Of a stretch of DNA of 62,885 bases, positions 17,436 through 26,087 are shown piece after piece; within the stretch, counting starts at the first letter, position 1; every line of letters starts with the position of its first letter. A program made the translations under genes and the position numbers. The stretch is from Arenicella sp. (GTDB lineage: Bacteria; Pseudomonadota; Gammaproteobacteria; Arenicellales; Arenicellaceae), in contig JALZVW010000013.1 in the NCBI GenBank assembly GCA_023301745.1, forward strand, positions 1 to 62,885, given 5' to 3'. The notes beneath the pieces are model-generated. The model searched no databases, was not told the DNA's origin, and worked only from the letters and a program-made list of their open reading frames with translations.

Positions 17436-17930
17436 GTGAAAAAAAAGCACCCACAAAGCTCGGCTGTTAATAGCGTTAGAGCAATAACGCTTTTACTTAT
17501 TATAGCGAGTTTATCGGCGTGCGTTAGTCGCACTCAACCTGTTTCTAAATCAAACAAACAACACCTCACTCCAGACCTGATTTGCCAATCAGCCGATAGC
17601 TATAAAAACAAAGTCGTTGGCGACGGCCACTGCGTAAGTTTAATAAAGCGATGTTCGGGCGCGCCTACAACAGATCAATGGAGACCGGGAGCGCCAGTAC
17701 TGAACTCGCAACTCCCAGCAGGTACCGTTATTGCGACCTTTAAGAACGGCCGGTACCCAAATACAAGCGGCTACCATGCGGCAATTTACATCAAGCATGA
17801 TCGCAATGGCATATGGGTGTGGGACCAATGGGTTGGCAAAGCGGTACACAAACGGCTAATTCGAATTAGAAACGACAATGCGAGCCCGGGCAACACCGCC
17901 CAAGATTATAGAGTGGTTCGTATCAACTAA
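17436..17930 (+). CDS. BPSL0067-family lipoprotein
   Basis: 164-aa protein with a lipoprotein signal peptide; the lipobox LSAC puts the lipidated cysteine at about residue 29. The mature part matches the BPSL0067-family pattern as I recall it: YKNKVVGDGHCVSLIKRC, then GTVIATFKNGRYP, then GYHAAIYIK. The Cys in GDGHC and the His in GYHAAIY have the arrangement of a CHAP/NlpC-P60-like cysteine hydrolase, so a cell-wall amidase or peptidase is plausible but unproven. The start is GTG with GAGG upstream; an ATG two bases earlier runs straight into a stop. It is divergent from two-component system 1. Confidence 0.72.
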   Translation: MKKKHPQSSAVNSVRAITLLLIIASLSACVSRTQPVSKSNKQHLTPDLICQSADSYKNKVVGDGHCVSLIKRCSGAPTTDQWRPGAPVLNSQLPAGTVIATFKNGRYPNTSGYHAAIYIKHDRNGIWVWDQWVGKAVHKRLIRIRNDNASPGNTAQDYRVVRIN

Positions 17931-17978
17931 GCTGTTAAACACCAAGTATGACTAAAAAGGCACATAATAGTTCTCTTT

Positions 17979-19412
17979 TTAGACCGCCTTGCGTCTATTT
18001 TTCTTAGCTTTACGTGCCTCAATCGAACCTTGTTGGCGCTCGGCTGCCGCGCTCACTCGCACACATAAGCCAGGTTTATTGTCAGAAAAAACCAGGTCTA
18101 GCTTATGTAATTTAAGTACCGCAAAGACTAAAGCCAAGCCCAGGCCACTTCCAGGGGTTGTGCGGCTTTGATCTAGCCGATAAAAGCGTTGCACTACTTT
18201 CTCATGTGCATCTTCGGGTATTCCCGGGCCATTATCAGCGATCTCGATATACCAGTTGACGCCTTCTTTAACCGATCGAATGGTAATCACCCCCTGATCC
18301 GGGGTGTATTTAATGGCGTTGTCCACCAGGTTCGCGAATGCTTGAAACAACATGTCTCTATCCGCTGAAATTTCCATTGTTTGGCTGATTTCAATGTTTA
18401 GTTGCTGCCCTTTCTCTTCAATCAACGGCTCATACAACTCCAACAAATCATAGAGCATGGAATTCAAATCAATCGACTTAAACCCTTTACGTTGCTCGCT
18501 ATATTCGATTCGAGCAATTCGTAATAGAGCATTAAAGGTCGCCAGCAAGCCGTCTGCCTCATGAATTATTTGATCCACAGCGAGTTCTTCTTCAGGCCGA
18601 CCTGCGACTCTGAATTTGAGTTCTTCAACTCTATTTTTCAATCTTGCTAACGGTGTTTTTAGATCGTGTGCAATGTTATCGGATACACGGCGTACACCTT
18701 CCATGCCGTGCTCTATTTGATCCAGCATGCCATTGAGATTGCCCGCAAGCTCATCGAATTCATCACCAGTTCCACTGGTCACAATTCGGCGGCGCAGATC
18801 GCCCTGCATGATTTTGCGGCTAGTCTGATTGATCGCGCCTAAGCGGCTGCTTAGCGTGCGCCTCATCATTAAACCACCAATGATGCCCAGAGCGACCGTT
18901 AGCAACAATCCCCATATTAGCGCCCTGCCGACTAAAGCCTTTAAGGTAGTCAGGTCTTTCATGCCCTGCCCGACCAAGAGGTTGTAGCGGTTATCTAATA
19001 ATACCGCTCTCGCTCTGGCACCAAATTCTGTGTCACCTTCTTCACCGATACGGCCAAGCTTAAAGTCAAGCCAACCACCTTTACGGTCTACCGACATCCT
19101 CGGCCATGCCGTCATATTACTAACGATCGGTTGAAACTGATAATCAGCAAGCAGGTAGAGCGACGAATCACCTGGGCGAGGTTGAACTCGTTCGGATAAT
19201 AAAATGGCTAACCCAGGGTAACCTTTACGCTCGTACACATCGGTCAGCTCTTGAATCTCGGCGTTGATATCAACGTCAGTCTGATTTGTTTTATAAACAA
19301 TGGTCGACCAATAAACAAACCCCAATATAATTGAGACCGAAAGGCCGAACAATAAAACATAAACCAGCGTGATACGAAACGCCGAGCTTTTAAATGGACT
19401 AATCTGGTTCAC
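17979..19412 (-). CDS. Sensor histidine kinase (two-component system 2)
   Basis: 477-aa inner-membrane kinase with membrane segments at about 14-37 and 163-183 and a periplasmic domain between them. A HAMP domain (about 184-240), a HisKA domain with His249 in NIAHDLKTPLARL and a HATPase domain (NLVDNAIKYTPDQG, DNGPGIPEDA, GSGLGLALV) follow. The GTG start lies inside the end of the regulator gene (14-bp overlap), implying translational coupling. The operon order is degP, regulator, kinase. Confidence 0.92.
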   Translation of the reverse strand: MNQISPFKSSAFRITLVYVLLFGLSVSIILGFVYWSTIVYKTNQTDVDINAEIQELTDVYERKGYPGLAILLSERVQPRPGDSSLYLLADYQFQPIVSNMTAWPRMSVDRKGGWLDFKLGRIGEEGDTEFGARARAVLLDNRYNLLVGQGMKDLTTLKALVGRALIWGLLLTVALGIIGGLMMRRTLSSRLGAINQTSRKIMQGDLRRRIVTSGTGDEFDELAGNLNGMLDQIEHGMEGVRRVSDNIAHDLKTPLARLKNRVEELKFRVAGRPEEELAVDQIIHEADGLLATFNALLRIARIEYSEQRKGFKSIDLNSMLYDLLELYEPLIEEKGQQLNIEISQTMEISADRDMLFQAFANLVDNAIKYTPDQGVITIRSVKEGVNWYIEIADNGPGIPEDAHEKVVQRFYRLDQSRTTPGSGLGLALVFAVLKLHKLDLVFSDNKPGLCVRVSAAAERQQGSIEARKAKKNRRKAV

Positions 19413-20094
19413 TCAACATATAACCTGCGCCACGAACGGTATGCAATAGAGACACTTCAAATTCTTTGTCAATCTTACCGCGCAATCGGCTGATGTGTAC
19501 GTCAATGACATTAGTTTGCGGGTCAAAGTGATAATCCCATACCTTTTCGAGCAACATCGTGCGCGTAACCACTTGGCCACTATGGCGCATTAAGTATTCA
19601 AGCAATCGAAACTCTCGTGGCTGCAAATCAACTTTTTGCTCATTTCGGCGCACTTCGCGCTTCAATAAATCCATTTCTAAGTCAGCGACTTTCAATACAG
19701 TATCAGGCGATTCTGGCTCGGCGCGACGCACTAATGCTTCTATGCGTGCCTGCAACTCTGAAAACGCAAATGGTTTAACTAGATAATCATCGGCGCCAGC
19801 TTTGAGGCCAACCACGCGATCATCAACATCACCCAATGCACTTAGCATTAAAATAGGTGTGCGATTGCCACTGCCTCGTAAAGTACGAGTCATCGTGACC
19901 CCATCAACTTTAGGCAGCATGCGGTCAGCTATTATCGCTTGATAGTCAGTCGAATCAGCCATTAACAGCCCTTCGCGACCATCAGCGGCGTGATCAGCAA
20001 TGTGGCCGCATTCTGTTAAACCTTTAACAATATATTTTGCGGTCTCATTATCATCTTCAACGATCAATACTCGGATCATACTTTTCTTATTCAT
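19399..20094 (-). CDS. OmpR/PhoB-family response regulator (two-component system 2)
   Basis: 231-aa regulator with receiver and winged-helix domains. The phospho-acceptor is Asp57 in AIIADRMLPKVDG, and the switch lysine is in DDYLVKPFA. The C-terminal domain contains the DVHISRLRGKID stretch of the TctD/QseB-like branch. It overlaps its kinase by 14 bp and lies 105 bp downstream of degP, with a 16-bp-arm hairpin in that gap. Co-transcription with a periplasmic protease suggests a role in envelope stress. Confidence 0.93.
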   Translation of the reverse strand: MNKKSMIRVLIVEDDNETAKYIVKGLTECGHIADHAADGREGLLMADSTDYQAIIADRMLPKVDGVTMTRTLRGSGNRTPILMLSALGDVDDRVVGLKAGADDYLVKPFAFSELQARIEALVRRAEPESPDTVLKVADLEMDLLKREVRRNEQKVDLQPREFRLLEYLMRHSGQVVTRTMLLEKVWDYHFDPQTNVIDVHISRLRGKIDKEFEVSLLHTVRGAGYMLSEPD

Positions 20095-20130
20095 ATTTTG
20101 TTTCTATCCATTTTACGCTATTTAGGATTT

Positions 20131-20174
20131 CGCTCCCACTAATTGCGCAACTTTCGAAGCAATTAGCAGGAGCG
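20131..20174 (-). promoter_or_regulatory. Long hairpin between degP and the downstream regulator gene
   Basis: CGCTCCCACTAATTGC (20131-20146) is complementary to GCAATTAGCAGGAGCG (20159-20174) with two mismatches around a 12-nt loop. There is no T-tract on the minus strand. It is therefore more likely an mRNA-processing, stability or partial-attenuation element than a full terminator. Confidence 0.5.
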
Positions 20175-20199
20175 CGTTCACTAATCAATGCTTTGTATG

Positions 20200-21822
20200 C
20201 TAGTCCAATTTAAATACTAAGAACCCTGGGTTACCTCGGCGATTAATCAGTACCGCAATCGAGCTTTGCTTCGCCTTCTTTGCGGCCTTTAGAACATTGG
20301 TAACTTGCTCTGGGCTTTCTATATTCTTATCACTACCGAACTGCACGATCACGTCTCCTGGGCGAAGATTGTTCTTAGCGGCGGTACCGCCTCGTTCGAC
20401 CGTCACCACCAGCACGCCTACCACGCCTTCAGCAATACCAAAGCGGCTTCGATTTGAATCAGTCAAACTGACCATTTCAGCACCCATTAGCTTATCCATT
20501 TCGGGCTCAATCTGTTCCTTAGGATCTTGCGCCGCGACTTCTTGGTCATCGGATGGAAATGGTTCTGTTTTTATTTTTATAGTCTTAGTCTTGCCGTCGC
20601 GCCAAACCTTCATGCTGTAGCTTTTACCAACTTTTGATTGAGCAACTTCTTTGGGCAGGTTTCGCATTTCCTTAATTCTCTCACCGTTAAATTCCAACAC
20701 GATGTCGCGTGCTTCTAGGCCTGCTTTTGCCGCAGGAGACCCATCCATCACACCAGAAATTAATGCGCCTTCTTCGTTTGGCCGCTCAAGCAATTCAGCT
20801 AACTCTTTCGATACAGGGCCGATCGAGACACCTATCCAACTGCGTTCGACTTCACCAGAGCTTTGCAATTGAGTTATCACGCCTTTGGCTAAGCTTGCCG
20901 GTATCGAAAAACCAATGCCAACACTGCCACCACTGGGTGAGTAAATCATCGAATTGATACCGATCACTTGGCCTTGCATATTGAATAAAGGGCCACCAGA
21001 GTTACCACGGTTAATCGCCGCGTCAACTTGAATAAAGTCATCATAAGGGCCGGCATTAATATCACGGCCAATCGCCGAAATGATACCTGTGCTGGCCGAA
21101 CCGCCTAAGCCAAATGGGTTTCCGATCGCCAATACCCAATCACCGACACGAGACTGCTCGTCATCGCCCCAAGGAACATAGGCTAAGCCACTTGCATCTT
21201 TAAGCTTAAGTACCGCTAAGTCAGTTTTAGGGTCACTGCCTTTGATTTCGGCTTCGTACTCAGTACCGTCGGTCAACGTGACAACGATTTCATCGGCGCC
21301 ATCGATCACATGATGGTTAGTCACGACATAGCCATCTTCGCTTATGATAAAGCCAGACCCGATACCTAGAGGGCGAGTTTGCTTATCTTGATCATCACTC
21401 TCACTTTCAGGTTCTTCTAACTCAGGCTGAGTATTGTTTGGTCCGCGCCGACCCAAGAAATCATTGAAGAAATCTTCTAGACCTGGAGGGCCTCCACGAA
21501 AGTCACGCCTATTCTGGCTCGCTCGGCGGCGTTCAATAAACCCAGATGTTGCGACGTGTACCACCGCCGGACTCACATCTTCTATCAGATCAGCAAAACC
21601 GTTTGCGGGAGTCCAAGGGGCAGAATTTTCTCGAGGGGTTACTAAGGCCGCGTTGGTTGGAACCACCGCCGCTAAATTTGATACAGGGGCGGCCTCGTGA
21701 GCCTCTCCGACTTTATGCCCATCGGCATTAGCTTGAATAGATATAACCGCAACCGCGGCAACCGCCGCCACCGATGTCCACTTGAGAGCGGGTACGAACG
21801 AGTTAGATATTGTTTTGAACAT
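20200..21822 (-). CDS. degP: Periplasmic serine protease DegP/HtrA (Do family)
   Basis: Protease and chaperone for misfolded envelope proteins. The 540-aa protein has a signal peptide (about 1-33) and a trypsin-like domain with catalytic triad His171 (VTNHHVID), Asp201 (KTDLAVLKL) and Ser275 (NRGNSGGPLF). Two PDZ domains follow (about 305-400 and 440-540). A Gly/Arg-rich then acidic loop (about 97-150) precedes the protease core, as in DegP LA loops. The start ATG has GGAGA upstream. It heads a leftward operon with the two-component pair at 17979-20094. Confidence 0.94.
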   Translation of the reverse strand: MFKTISNSFVPALKWTSVAAVAAVAVISIQANADGHKVGEAHEAAPVSNLAAVVPTNAALVTPRENSAPWTPANGFADLIEDVSPAVVHVATSGFIERRRASQNRRDFRGGPPGLEDFFNDFLGRRGPNNTQPELEEPESESDDQDKQTRPLGIGSGFIISEDGYVVTNHHVIDGADEIVVTLTDGTEYEAEIKGSDPKTDLAVLKLKDASGLAYVPWGDDEQSRVGDWVLAIGNPFGLGGSASTGIISAIGRDINAGPYDDFIQVDAAINRGNSGGPLFNMQGQVIGINSMIYSPSGGSVGIGFSIPASLAKGVITQLQSSGEVERSWIGVSIGPVSKELAELLERPNEEGALISGVMDGSPAAKAGLEARDIVLEFNGERIKEMRNLPKEVAQSKVGKSYSMKVWRDGKTKTIKIKTEPFPSDDQEVAAQDPKEQIEPEMDKLMGAEMVSLTDSNRSRFGIAEGVVGVLVVTVERGGTAAKNNLRPGDVIVQFGSDKNIESPEQVTNVLKAAKKAKQSSIAVLINRRGNPGFLVFKLD

Positions 21823-22220
21823 TAATTTCTCCGAAAATCATTGAATAGGCAGGCATTTTTAATTTGATTAGCAACTTTAATGCCAAACATTACTTATAAG
21901 ACAAGTGCTAAAGAAAAATCCTGACAAGGAGATAGTAAGGGCGAGTTGATTACCCTCAAGTGAACGGCTGATTACGTTTTAGTAATAGGGGCAAAAAACA
22001 ACGACTTGCGGGTCATACGTCTACTAAGACCGATTAAGGTCGGCCATAAAATTAAAAAATGCCGATGATATAGATTGTCAATTGTCTCGCAAACTAGAAT
22101 ATTACGGTTTCCTTACCGTTTAATAGTCAGTTTCAATGACGCCGAATTGACCAGAACACAAAAAGGCCTCAAATCTATCGCTATAAATTTGAGGCCTTAG
22201 TTTAAAAACAGAATTACATT
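21823..22220. other. Intergenic region upstream of degP
   Basis: About 400 bp. It holds the terminator of the downstream-facing enoyl-reductase-like gene (22162-22198) and the leader of degP. A perfect TTGACA is present on the minus strand near 22079-22084, but no matching -10 lies at 16-18 bp. No sigma-E or Cpx-type box was recognised. Confidence 0.5.
22162..22198 (-). terminator. Rho-independent terminator after the enoyl-reductase-like gene
   Basis: AAGGCCTCAAAT (22163-22174) pairs perfectly with ATTTGAGGCCTT (22187-22198). On the minus strand it is followed by a run of T residues. Confidence 0.88.
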
Positions 22221-23396
22221 CTATGATTCAAGTACAAAGCTCAAGCCAGCATTCTCTTCTAAGCGGGTGATCAATTTATCACCTAAGGCTGGTGCGGTAG
22301 TCCAGATGCCTCCAGGGGTATCATTTGCGTCTTTAAACAAGCAAATAGCACTCTCTGAAATCATTTTTGAGGTTGAACCATAGCCTGGGTCGCGATCACC
22401 TTTAACCGCTAACACCATTTTTGAGCCATCAACCGTGTCGCCGATGTACATGATGTCGTAAAAGCCACTTTCACGCTCTTCTTTGCTAGGGCCTTCACCC
22501 GGTTTTGGCGCATCAGGGCCAGCCATTGGGTTGCTAGTAGCAACGTGCTTTGCAATCGCTTCACCCGTCTCACCATCGCCGGTAAGCATCATTTCATCAT
22601 AAGTGAAATCTTCTCCGTATGAATGGCCCAATAACGCGTTACTACGGTGTACATTACGTGTGTTAATCGCCGCCATCACAAAAGGCGCAACCCAACTTTT
22701 TAGCTCTTCAGAATAGACAACCTTATCGCCATCGGGTTGCTTTACCCCTTCAAAACCTGGCACCAGCGAATATGGGTTAATCGCCAATTTAAAAACTTCA
22801 GGGTCGCTCTTGGCGGCTTTAACAGACTCAGTCAAGCTGGCTGCGGTGCCACCTGAAAAAGTGCCTTTCATAGCACGCACGCGACAACTGATATGCTTGC
22901 AAGTACTGCCTGTTTTCTCTTTTGCCAATTGCTGAAGGCGAAAAATACCCAAATCAGAAGGTATGGAATCAAAACCACACGAAAATACGATGCGCGCTCC
23001 CGATTTCTTTGCAGCGTCTTCATGGGCATCAATCATGTGCCGCATCCAGACAGATTCACCACATAAATCCACATAATCAGTGCCCGAATTAGCGCACAAG
23101 CCAACGAGTTCAGAACCGTATATTTGATATGGCCCCACGGTCGTGATTACCACCTTAGTGCTATCGACCAAGGCTTGCATTGACGCGGTATCATTAGAGT
23201 CGGCAACCACTAAGGGCGTGCTGCTTGGCAAGCCTATTTCATCACGCACTGATTCTAACTTGGTCAAACTTCGAGCGCCCATTGCCCATGTGACTTGGTC
23301 GCCATTGCCATAGCGTGAATGTAAGTATTCAGCGACCAATCGCCCGGTAAAGCCTGTAGCGCCGTATACGATGATGTCGAATTTTTTATCTGCCAT
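22221..23396 (-). CDS. Saccharopine dehydrogenase-like / trans-acting enoyl reductase family protein
   Basis: 391-aa oxidoreductase. The N-terminal Rossmann motif IIVYGATGFTGRLVAEYL (about 8-25) is that of the saccharopine-dehydrogenase NADP-binding family, including mycobacterial trans-acting enoyl reductases. DYVDLCGESVWMR and the FSCGFDSIPSDLG block are also typical. Members act on lipid or polyketide intermediates, or have no known substrate. It lies 40 bp downstream of the MAPEG gene on the same strand and ends at a strong terminator, so the two probably form an operon. The substrate is unknown. Confidence 0.82.
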   Translation of the reverse strand: MADKKFDIIVYGATGFTGRLVAEYLHSRYGNGDQVTWAMGARSLTKLESVRDEIGLPSSTPLVVADSNDTASMQALVDSTKVVITTVGPYQIYGSELVGLCANSGTDYVDLCGESVWMRHMIDAHEDAAKKSGARIVFSCGFDSIPSDLGIFRLQQLAKEKTGSTCKHISCRVRAMKGTFSGGTAASLTESVKAAKSDPEVFKLAINPYSLVPGFEGVKQPDGDKVVYSEELKSWVAPFVMAAINTRNVHRSNALLGHSYGEDFTYDEMMLTGDGETGEAIAKHVATSNPMAGPDAPKPGEGPSKEERESGFYDIMYIGDTVDGSKMVLAVKGDRDPGYGSTSKMISESAICLFKDANDTPGGIWTTAPALGDKLITRLEENAGLSFVLES

Positions 23397-23436
23397 GTTT
23401 CACCTAAATATTCAAAGTTAGTTATTTTTGTGGCCT

Positions 23437-23856
23437 TTAGCCAGCATTCACAAGGGCCAACAAAGTAACACCAAAGAGGGTAAACAACGTGATAACACCA
23501 AGCAGAAAGAAGATCATTCGCAACGCAATCGTATTACTGCTGACATGAACAATAGCGTGGGCCCAGCGGCTGATAGCAAAAAGCCAACAAAGCACAAGCA
23601 CCAAAGCGTTTACACCATCGAGGCTGTATAGAATAAAACTTAAAACGTAAAATATGACCGGCAACTGAAATTGATTTGCGAGTGCATTAGAGGTTAGCAC
23701 CACGGGCAAAGACCAGGCGGTATTACTAATCGCCGCTTCAGGCCGAGCGACTCCAGCACGCCGGTCTGAGTTCTTACGCTTAGCGTTGAGTATCAAAATA
23801 AAAACAGGAATCGCTAATACCAGCAATACCGGCCAAAAGATCTGTATAGGCTGCAT
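23437..23856 (-). CDS. MAPEG-family membrane protein
   Basis: 139-aa protein with about four membrane segments. The NQFQLPVIFYVL motif and the later SRWAHAIVH plus LRMIFFLLG pattern are characteristic of MAPEG proteins (membrane-associated eicosanoid and glutathione metabolism), which in bacteria can act as glutathione-dependent transferases or remain uncharacterised. It is co-directional with the enoyl-reductase-like gene downstream. Its upstream region contains an 11-copy heptamer repeat ending about 69 bp before the start codon, which could alter promoter spacing. Confidence 0.85.
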   Translation of the reverse strand: MQPIQIFWPVLLVLAIPVFILILNAKRKNSDRRAGVARPEAAISNTAWSLPVVLTSNALANQFQLPVIFYVLSFILYSLDGVNALVLVLCWLFAISRWAHAIVHVSSNTIALRMIFFLLGVITLFTLFGVTLLALVNAG

Positions 23857-23924
23857 AATATTTCCTTAAATAAACTAGGGGGCTAGTTCAGTGATCTTAA
23901 CAAAAGCTGGCGGTCGCAAATATT

Positions 23925-24001
23925 GCGCTGAGCGCTGAGCGCTGAGCGTTAAGCGTTAAGCGTTAAGCGTTAAGCGTTAAGCGTTAAGCGTTAAGCGTTA
24001 A
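23925..24001. repeat. Heptanucleotide tandem array, 11 copies
   Basis: Three copies of GCGCTGA (23925-23945) are followed by eight perfect copies of GCGTTAA (23946-24001). It sits between the hrcA stop codon at 24007 and the MAPEG gene start at 23856. Heptamer arrays of this purity are typical slippage-prone sites. Confidence 0.97.
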
Positions 24002-24006
24002 GCGCA

Positions 24007-25044
24007 TTAAGATTTTGAAAGCGCCTGACTCAATAGTTTCGCGGTAATATCGACTACGGAGATAACCTCGTCGTAGGCCATTCGCGTGGGCCCCACAACA
24101 CCTAATGTACCCAGCACTTTACCATCGACCTGATAGGGGCTCGCGATCACGCTGCATTCACCAAGAGCGCTATAGCCAGACTCCTCGCCAATAAAAACAC
24201 TGATGCCGTTGGCTTTCATGCTGCGATCAAGCAAGTCGAGCAAATCGCGCTTGGTTTTAAACGCATCAAACAATTTTTGAAGCGTTTCTATTTGGCACAA
24301 ATCGGGAACATCCAATAGTTTTTGCTCGCCGCTCAAGACAACATCACTTTGAGTCGACGCCTCTTCTTCTTCAGAGATAACACGGCTCGCTGCTTGCATT
24401 GCTTCTCGATTTAACTGGTGCATTTCATCGTTATCGTGATGCATATCGCTCAGCAACAAGCGCCGTACATCATCCAAGGTGTTGCCTTTGTATCGACTAT
24501 TAAAGAAGTTAGCCGCTGACACCAGCTCGGAATCACTAAAAGTGCTTGCGGTGGTTAATACTCTGTTCTGCACCCGGCCGTCTTCGGTTACTAATATAGC
24601 CAGTAAGCGTGATTCTGACAGCCGCATAAATTCAAGTTGATGAAACCGTGTCACCGAATGATTTGGCAAAACCACCACGCCGGCAAACTGAGTCAACTCA
24701 GAGAGCACGTCAGAGGCATGCGCTAAGAGCGCTTCTGGATCTGTTTCTTGTTGAAAACGCTCTGATAATTGCGTCACTACCGTTTGTGTTAGCGTCGACG
24801 CTTTGACCAGACTGTCGACAAACAGACGATAGCCTTGGGATGTTGGTATACGCCCGGCCGATGTATGTGGCGCGGTGATAAGCCCGAGTTCTTCTAATTC
24901 GGACATAACATTACGTACCGTGGCCGAACTGACGCTCAACTGCGGCAAATTGGATAAGGTACGCGAGCCAACCGGTTGGCCTTGTTGAATATAGGTTTCA
25001 ACGAGGTTCTTCAGTACATTTTCAGCTCTACTATCTAATGCCAT
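24007..25044 (-). CDS. hrcA: Heat-inducible transcription repressor HrcA
   Basis: Represses chaperone genes by binding CIRCE operators. The 345-aa protein has an N-terminal winged helix with the family motif QPVGSRTL and SSATVRNVMSELEELGLI, then the GAF-like inserted domain ending with GVVGPTRMAYDEVI. Length is normal. It is divergent from nadK. Neither grpE nor dnaK is adjacent in the window, and no CIRCE element (TTAGCACTC-N9-GAGTGCTAA) was seen upstream. The stop codon lies five bases from the heptamer array. Confidence 0.94.
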   Translation of the reverse strand: MALDSRAENVLKNLVETYIQQGQPVGSRTLSNLPQLSVSSATVRNVMSELEELGLITAPHTSAGRIPTSQGYRLFVDSLVKASTLTQTVVTQLSERFQQETDPEALLAHASDVLSELTQFAGVVVLPNHSVTRFHQLEFMRLSESRLLAILVTEDGRVQNRVLTTASTFSDSELVSAANFFNSRYKGNTLDDVRRLLLSDMHHDNDEMHQLNREAMQAASRVISEEEEASTQSDVVLSGEQKLLDVPDLCQIETLQKLFDAFKTKRDLLDLLDRSMKANGISVFIGEESGYSALGECSVIASPYQVDGKVLGTLGVVGPTRMAYDEVISVVDITAKLLSQALSKS

Positions 25045-25191
25045 TGGTTTTCTAATTTATTTGCCGTGTACAAGTCATCAGTTATTGCCCGTATTTAATC
25101 GGTTTTAGCACCAACGAATAATCTATCAGCTGGACAAGCCCAGTGTAAATTGGCGACAATGCATGATTAGTCATCATAAATCATATTTCGT

Positions 25192-26070
25192 ATGTTTAAA
25201 ACTATTGGCGTGTTCGGCAAGTATCAGGACGCGAGTGTTGAAAAACCGGTTAAAGCACTCACGGCGCATCTTGAAGCAAAAGGCTTAACGGTTAAGCTTG
25301 GCTATAATACGGCCACCGAAATCGTCAGAGATCTGCCACAAGAATTACTGCATGAAGAGCTACATCAGGACATTGACCTAGCGATTGTGATTGGTGGCGA
25401 CGGCACCATGTTACATGTGGCACGTCGAATGGCCGAAGTAAACATTCCAGTCGCTGGCGTCAACTTAGGCAGGCTCGGATTTTTAACGGATATTCCACAG
25501 GCCGACATGCTCAGTGAAATAGACGAAATTTTGGCCAGCAATTATGAAATCGAACACCGTATGATGCTCAAAGTTGAGGTATTTGACGGCGATCAAATCG
25601 TGCACCAACAAACCGCGTTAAACGATATCGTTATTGGCCGCCACTCATTAGAGAAGCTGATCAGCTGGCAAGTTCATGTGAATAATAATTTTGTAACCGC
25701 CGCGCGCTCCGATGGCGTGATTTTAAGCACCCCTACCGGTTCGACCGCCTACGCGCTGTCAGCGGGTGGTGCGATCATGCATCCAGGCACAGACGTAATT
25801 TCGATGGTGCCAGTGTCACCACACACTCTTTCCAACCGCCCGATCACCCTACCAGCCGCGTCAGAGGTATGCTTTTCTATACATAATCGCACCAAAAACT
25901 GTGCACATGTATCCTCAGATGGGCTGATAGGCTTCAATCTTGCAGGCCACGAAGTTGTTAAAGTCACACGTTCCGAGCACCCTGTTCAGCTAATTCACAC
26001 TGAAAATTATGATTATTTCGCTATGCTTCGTGCCAAATTAGGCTGGGGCGGAGCACAAGAGTCTCGATAA
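25192..26070 (+). CDS. nadK: NAD kinase
   Basis: Phosphorylates NAD to NADP in the cytoplasm. The 292-aa protein has the GGDGT motif (68-72), NLGRLGFLTD and STPTGSTAYALSAGG, all diagnostic of the family. It is the first gene of a rightward operon with recN 17 bp downstream, and is divergent from hrcA; this nadK-recN-bamE neighbourhood is common in gammaproteobacteria. No strong ribosome site precedes the ATG. Confidence 0.96.
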   Translation: MFKTIGVFGKYQDASVEKPVKALTAHLEAKGLTVKLGYNTATEIVRDLPQELLHEELHQDIDLAIVIGGDGTMLHVARRMAEVNIPVAGVNLGRLGFLTDIPQADMLSEIDEILASNYEIEHRMMLKVEVFDGDQIVHQQTALNDIVIGRHSLEKLISWQVHVNNNFVTAARSDGVILSTPTGSTAYALSAGGAIMHPGTDVISMVPVSPHTLSNRPITLPAASEVCFSIHNRTKNCAHVSSDGLIGFNLAGHEVVKVTRSEHPVQLIHTENYDYFAMLRAKLGWGGAQESR

Positions 26071-26087
26071 AGGTTTATACTCTAGTC

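Noticed and set aside
25045-26087. LexA (SOS) box for recN
   Set aside because: No CTGT-N8-ACAG motif with reasonable flanks was found upstream of recN or of nadK.
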